Positions 30,525 through 34,110 of a stretch of DNA of 34,110 nucleotides are shown piece after piece. The position numbers and the translations under genes are program-made. Numbering within the stretch: the first letter of the stretch is position 1; each line of letters begins with the position of its first letter. Below the pieces are notes generated by a model, which saw only the letters and a list, made by a program, of their open reading frames with translations, searched no databases and was not told where the DNA came from. Origin of the DNA: Rhodoferax sp. (lineage in GTDB: Bacteria; Pseudomonadota; Gammaproteobacteria; Burkholderiales; Burkholderiaceae_C); assembly GCA_026224975.1 (NCBI GenBank), contig JAMFRW010000541.1, positions 1 through 34,110 of the forward strand. Reading direction: 5' to 3'.

Positions 30525-31400
30525 TCAGCCAGTACCGAACGCCGCCGCAATCCGCGCGAGCTTCTCCGGATTGCGTTGCACCAGGATGCGCACGATGCGG
30601 TTGCCGTCGGTCTCGTAAGACTGCGCCGATTCCAGCTCGCCATCGATGAAACGCAGCAAGGCCCACTCGCCGTTGATGACCGCCAGCTCCACGCGCACGG
30701 CCGCGCCGAAGCGCAGGTGCGCTGCGTAGAAGAGCTGCGCGATGCGCTGCCCGCCGAGCAAGGGCTTGGGGAAGCTGGTGACCTTGCCGCCGCCGTCGCC
30801 GATGAGTTCGGCGTCTTCGGCCAGCATGGCATTCAGCGCCGAGAAGTCGCCCTGGCCCAAGGCTTGCGCGAAGCTCGTCAACAGGCGCAGATGGGTCTCG
30901 CGCGGCACCTCGAAGCGTTGGCGGCCTTCGCGCAACTGCGTCTTGGCGCGGTGCACGATCTGGCGGCAGGCGTCTTCGCTCTTGCCGAGGGCCTGGGCCA
31001 CATCGTCGTATTCGGCATCGAAGACCTCGCGCAACAGAAAGGCGGCGCGCGCCTCGGGCGCCAGCCGTTCGAGCATCATCAGGAAGGCCACCGACACATC
31101 GTCGACGTGCTCCAGCAACTGCTCCGGTGTGGTCGGTGAATCGCCGAGCACCGGTTCGGGCAGCCAGATGCCGGTGTACTGCGCGCGTTGCAGCTTGGCG
31201 GCGCGCAGCCTGTCGATGGCGAGCCGCGTGGTCACCGTGACCAGCCACGCGTCGGCGCTCCTGAACGCATCCTGCGCCGCGTCGTTCCAGCGCAGCCAGG
31301 CGTCCTGCACCACGTCTTCGGCCTCGGCCATCGAGCCGAGCATGCGGTAGGCGATGCCTTGCAGCCGCGGGCGCAGGCGGTCGAAGGTCTCTTGCTTCAC
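30525..31400 (-). CDS. ECF41-type RNA polymerase sigma factor with SnoaL-like C-terminal domain
   Basis: MKQETFDRLRPRLQGIAYRMLGSMAEAEDVVQDAWLRW, region 4 AFLLREVFDAEYDDVAQALGKSEDACRQIVHRAK, C-terminal SnoaL-like extension. Confidence 0.93.
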   Translation of the reverse strand: MKQETFDRLRPRLQGIAYRMLGSMAEAEDVVQDAWLRWNDAAQDAFRSADAWLVTVTTRLAIDRLRAAKLQRAQYTGIWLPEPVLGDSPTTPEQLLEHVDDVSVAFLMMLERLAPEARAAFLLREVFDAEYDDVAQALGKSEDACRQIVHRAKTQLREGRQRFEVPRETHLRLLTSFAQALGQGDFSALNAMLAEDAELIGDGGGKVTSFPKPLLGGQRIAQLFYAAHLRFGAAVRVELAVINGEWALLRFIDGELESAQSYETDGNRIVRILVQRNPEKLARIAAAFGTG

Positions 31401-31407
31401 ATGCCGT

Positions 31408-32352
31408 TCAGGCGCTGGCCTGCACGATGCGGTCGCGCCCGCGTTGCTTGGCGAGGTAGAGGCGGCGGTCGACCGTATCGATGAAGGTGAGCGGATCGTC
31501 GTGCGCCGCGGGGATCACCGCGCCCACGCCCTGGCTCACGGTGAGCAACTGGCCGAGGGGCGATGCCGCGTGCGCGATCTGCTCCTTGAAGATGGCCTGC
31601 CGGCAGCGCTCGGCCACGCGCATGGCGGCGGCCCCGTCGGTGGCGGGCAGCACCAGCACGAATTCCTCGCCGCCATAGCGTGCGAAGAAGTCGCGCGGGC
31701 GGTTGGCGGCCGAGGCCAGCGCGCGGCCCACGCGCTTCAAGGCTTCGTCGCCCTGCACATGGCCGTAGTGGTCGTTGTACTGCTTGAAGTAGTCGATGTC
31801 GAACATGATCAGCGCGATGGGCTGCACATGGCGCCGCGCCTCGTTCCACTCGTCGTGGAACACCGCGTCGAACTTGCGGCGATTGGCGGCACCGGTCAGG
31901 CCATCGCGGAAGGAGAAGTCTTCCAGTTCCTTCTGCAGGCCCAGCAGTTTTTCCTCGGCCTTCTTGCGCTCGCTGATGTCGAACATGAAGCCCACCAGCG
32001 CCTCGACCTCGCCCGCCGCATCGCGCACCACATGCACCACATCCCGAATCCACACGTACTCGCCGCTCGCCGTCAGCGCGCGGTAATCGGCCTCATGGTC
32101 GACGCCCGCCTTGGACTGCGACACGCAGTAGTCGACGACCCACGCCCGATCGTCCGGATGCATGCGCGCTGCCCAGTCGTCGACGCTGGCCCAACTCGCC
32201 GGCGTCCACCCCAGCAGGCTTTCGATCTGGGGCCCGATGTAGGCGAAGCGGGCCGTGGCCCAATCGATCTTCCAGGGGATGGCACGGGTCGATTCGAGCA
32301 AGGTGCGGTAGACGGCGCTGTCGAGTTCCATGGGGCGGGAGGATAGCGGCAA
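31408..32352 (-). CDS. PAS-GGDEF diguanylate cyclase
   Basis: PAS region (WKIDWATARFAYIGPQIESLLGW...VEALVGFMFDISERKKAEE), GGDEF domain with FARYGGEEFVLVLP. Start may be ATG 32331 (MELDSAVYRT). Confidence 0.92.
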   Translation of the reverse strand: MPLSSRPMELDSAVYRTLLESTRAIPWKIDWATARFAYIGPQIESLLGWTPASWASVDDWAARMHPDDRAWVVDYCVSQSKAGVDHEADYRALTASGEYVWIRDVVHVVRDAAGEVEALVGFMFDISERKKAEEKLLGLQKELEDFSFRDGLTGAANRRKFDAVFHDEWNEARRHVQPIALIMFDIDYFKQYNDHYGHVQGDEALKRVGRALASAANRPRDFFARYGGEEFVLVLPATDGAAAMRVAERCRQAIFKEQIAHAASPLGQLLTVSQGVGAVIPAAHDDPLTFIDTVDRRLYLAKQRGRDRIVQASA

Positions 32353-32354
32353 GC

Positions 32355-33611
32355 ATGCTGCAAAAATGCAGGATGACTTCCTCTTCCCCGCCTTCTTCCC
32401 CGTCCACTCAGTTCTTCAAGATGGCGCTCGTGCTCGGCCTGCTCTCGGCCATCGGGCCGTTTGCCATCGACATGTACCTGCCGGCGCTGCCGGCCATCGG
32501 CGCGAGCCTGCGGGCCGACATTGGCGCGGTGCAGGCGAGCCTCACGGTGTTCTTCATCGCGCTCGGTGCGGGCCAGTTGGCCTACGGGCCGCTTTCGGAC
32601 ATGCTCGGGCGCAAGCTGCCGCTGTATGCCGGCCTGGCCTTGTTCGCCATCGCCAGCGTGGGCTGCGCGTTGGCGACGGATGTGCGCACGCTCGTCGCGT
32701 GGCGTTTTGTCGAAGGGCTGGGTGCGGCGGCCGGCATGGCGATTCCGCGGGCTGTTGTGCGTGATCTCCACACCGGCACCGATGCGGCGCGGCTGATGTC
32801 ACTGCTGATGCTGATCTTCAGCGTGTCGCCCATCCTCGCGCCGCTGGCGGGCAGCCTGGCGATTGCGCTCGCGGGCTGGCGCAGCGTGTTCTGGACCGTG
32901 GCCGTGTGCGCCGTGGCCGGCATGGTGATGATGGCCACATCGTTGCCCGAAACTCGCCCGCCGGCCGATCGCGTGAGTGCCGGCTGGGGCAGCGCATTGC
33001 GCGCCTACGCGTTGCTCTTGCGTGACCGGCACTACCTCGGCCTGGTGTTCACCGGCGGCTTTGCGATGGCGGGCTTCTTCACCTACCTGGCCAACTCGTC
33101 CTTCGTGATGATCGACCACTACGGCCTTTCGCCGACGATGTACAGCATCGCCTTCGGCGTGAACGCGGCGGCCTTCTTCGCGGCTTCGCAATTCAACGGT
33201 TCGCTGGGTGACCGCTTCGGGCTGTCCATGGTGGCCAAGGCCGCCGTGACCGCTTGCGGCCTCGTGATGTGCGTGATGCTGGCGTACTTCTGGGCGGGCG
33301 GCGACCGGCTCTCGGTGCTGGTGGTGCTCTACTTCGTGACCTCGGGGTTGATGGGCCTGGTGATCCCGACGACCGGCGTGCTGGCGCTCGAAGAACATGG
33401 CGAACACGCCGGCACCGCATCGGCCTTGATGGGCACGGTGCAGATGCTGACCGGCGCAGTGTTGATGGCGCTCGTCGGCCTCTTCTCCGATGGCCGGCCA
33501 TTGCCGATGGTGGCGGGCATGGCGGGTGGTGCGGTGATCTCGATGCTGCTCGGATGGGCCACGCTGCGCGGCCGCGCGACCCAGGCGTTGGCGGACTCGC
33601 GAGGGCGTTGA
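32355..33611 (+). CDS. Bcr/CflA-type multidrug MFS transporter
   Basis: LGLLSAIGPFAIDMYLPALPAIGASLRADIGAVQASLTVFFIALGAGQLAYGPLSDMLGRKLPL; start ATG 32355 or 32373. Confidence 0.92.
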   Translation: MLQKCRMTSSSPPSSPSTQFFKMALVLGLLSAIGPFAIDMYLPALPAIGASLRADIGAVQASLTVFFIALGAGQLAYGPLSDMLGRKLPLYAGLALFAIASVGCALATDVRTLVAWRFVEGLGAAAGMAIPRAVVRDLHTGTDAARLMSLLMLIFSVSPILAPLAGSLAIALAGWRSVFWTVAVCAVAGMVMMATSLPETRPPADRVSAGWGSALRAYALLLRDRHYLGLVFTGGFAMAGFFTYLANSSFVMIDHYGLSPTMYSIAFGVNAAAFFAASQFNGSLGDRFGLSMVAKAAVTACGLVMCVMLAYFWAGGDRLSVLVVLYFVTSGLMGLVIPTTGVLALEEHGEHAGTASALMGTVQMLTGAVLMALVGLFSDGRPLPMVAGMAGGAVISMLLGWATLRGRATQALADSRGR

Positions 33612-33794
33612 GCCGCCGGAAGCGAAGCCCTCTTGAAACTGGGCAGCGCCGGCGACTCGAGCTCAGCCTTCTCTGCGCAACTTCGTAGGCGCTTCGTTTC
33701 GGCTGAGCCACTTCTACAATCCGCCGCTTCGCCGCGACCGCGGCGTTCGACCCTTCGCTGCCGTCGCAGCGCTCAACCCCCACCCGGACCCTTC

Positions 33795-34110
33795 ATGGCA
33801 ACTGCAAAGAAAACCCTCTCGACCTCCATCGCCACCAAGGCCAAGCCTGCCGTGAAAGCGCCCGTCGCCAAGACCGTGACTGCCAAGGCCGTCGCCGCCA
33901 AGACCCCGGCTGTCAAGGCCCCTGCCGTCAAGACCGCCGCCGTGCTCAAGCCCATCAAGACGGCCTTCAACAAGACCAGCCTGATCGCGCACCTGGCCGA
34001 ACAAGCCGGTCAGGAGCCGAAGGCTGCCAAGGCCTTCATGGCCGCGCTGGAAGCCACCGTGCTGGCTTCGGTGCACAAGAAGGGCCTGGGCGAATTCACG
34101 CTGCCCGGCC
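33795..34110 (+). CDS. HU-family DNA-binding protein with H1-like Ala/Lys/Pro-rich N-terminal tail (truncated by window end)
   Basis: MATAKKTLSTSIATKAKPAVKAPVAKTVTAKAVAAKTPAVKAPAVKTAAVLKPIKTAFNKTSLIAHLAEQAGQEPKAAKAFMAALEATVLASVHKKGLGEFTLPG... Confidence 0.85.
   Translation, partial: MATAKKTLSTSIATKAKPAVKAPVAKTVTAKAVAAKTPAVKAPAVKTAAVLKPIKTAFNKTSLIAHLAEQAGQEPKAAKAFMAALEATVLASVHKKGLGEFTLPG

Overview
This is a GC-rich window, probably from a betaproteobacterium (Burkholderiales, Rubrivivax/Roseateles-like; the lineage is inferred). The left half is a photosynthesis gene cluster on the + strand: bchB-bchH-bchL-bchM-lhaA-puhA-puhB-puhC-acsF-puhE, then ppsR and a directly abutting bacteriophytochrome. 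The middle is a selenium locus. A thioredoxin-like protein overlaps, by ATGA, a UGSC-family selenoprotein gene that only reads full length if UGA 20399-20401 is decoded as selenocysteine. A good candidate bacterial SECIS hairpin follows that UGA, and then come selA, selB and tRNA-Sec (selC). Between the phytochrome and the selenium locus, on the - strand, is a chimeric ORF: a PoNi-like (DUF1910/DUF1911-type) T6SS immunity region joined to what looks like a ClpV C-terminal domain. Next to it are a (2Fe-2S)-type ferredoxin gene and a G-quadruplex-capable tract. The right part holds an orphan ABC ATPase, ackA, a tandem Cache-CheW protein, a PAP2 phosphatase behind a PmrA-box-like motif, and an ECF41-type sigma factor locus. 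That locus includes a carboxymuconolactone decarboxylase gene with a matching promoter motif and an SDR/NmrA-like gene remnant that appears to carry a micro-inversion. A PAS-GGDEF protein, a Bcr/CflA-type MFS transporter and a partial HU/H1-like gene complete the window. All domain calls come from reading sequence motifs; no searches were run.
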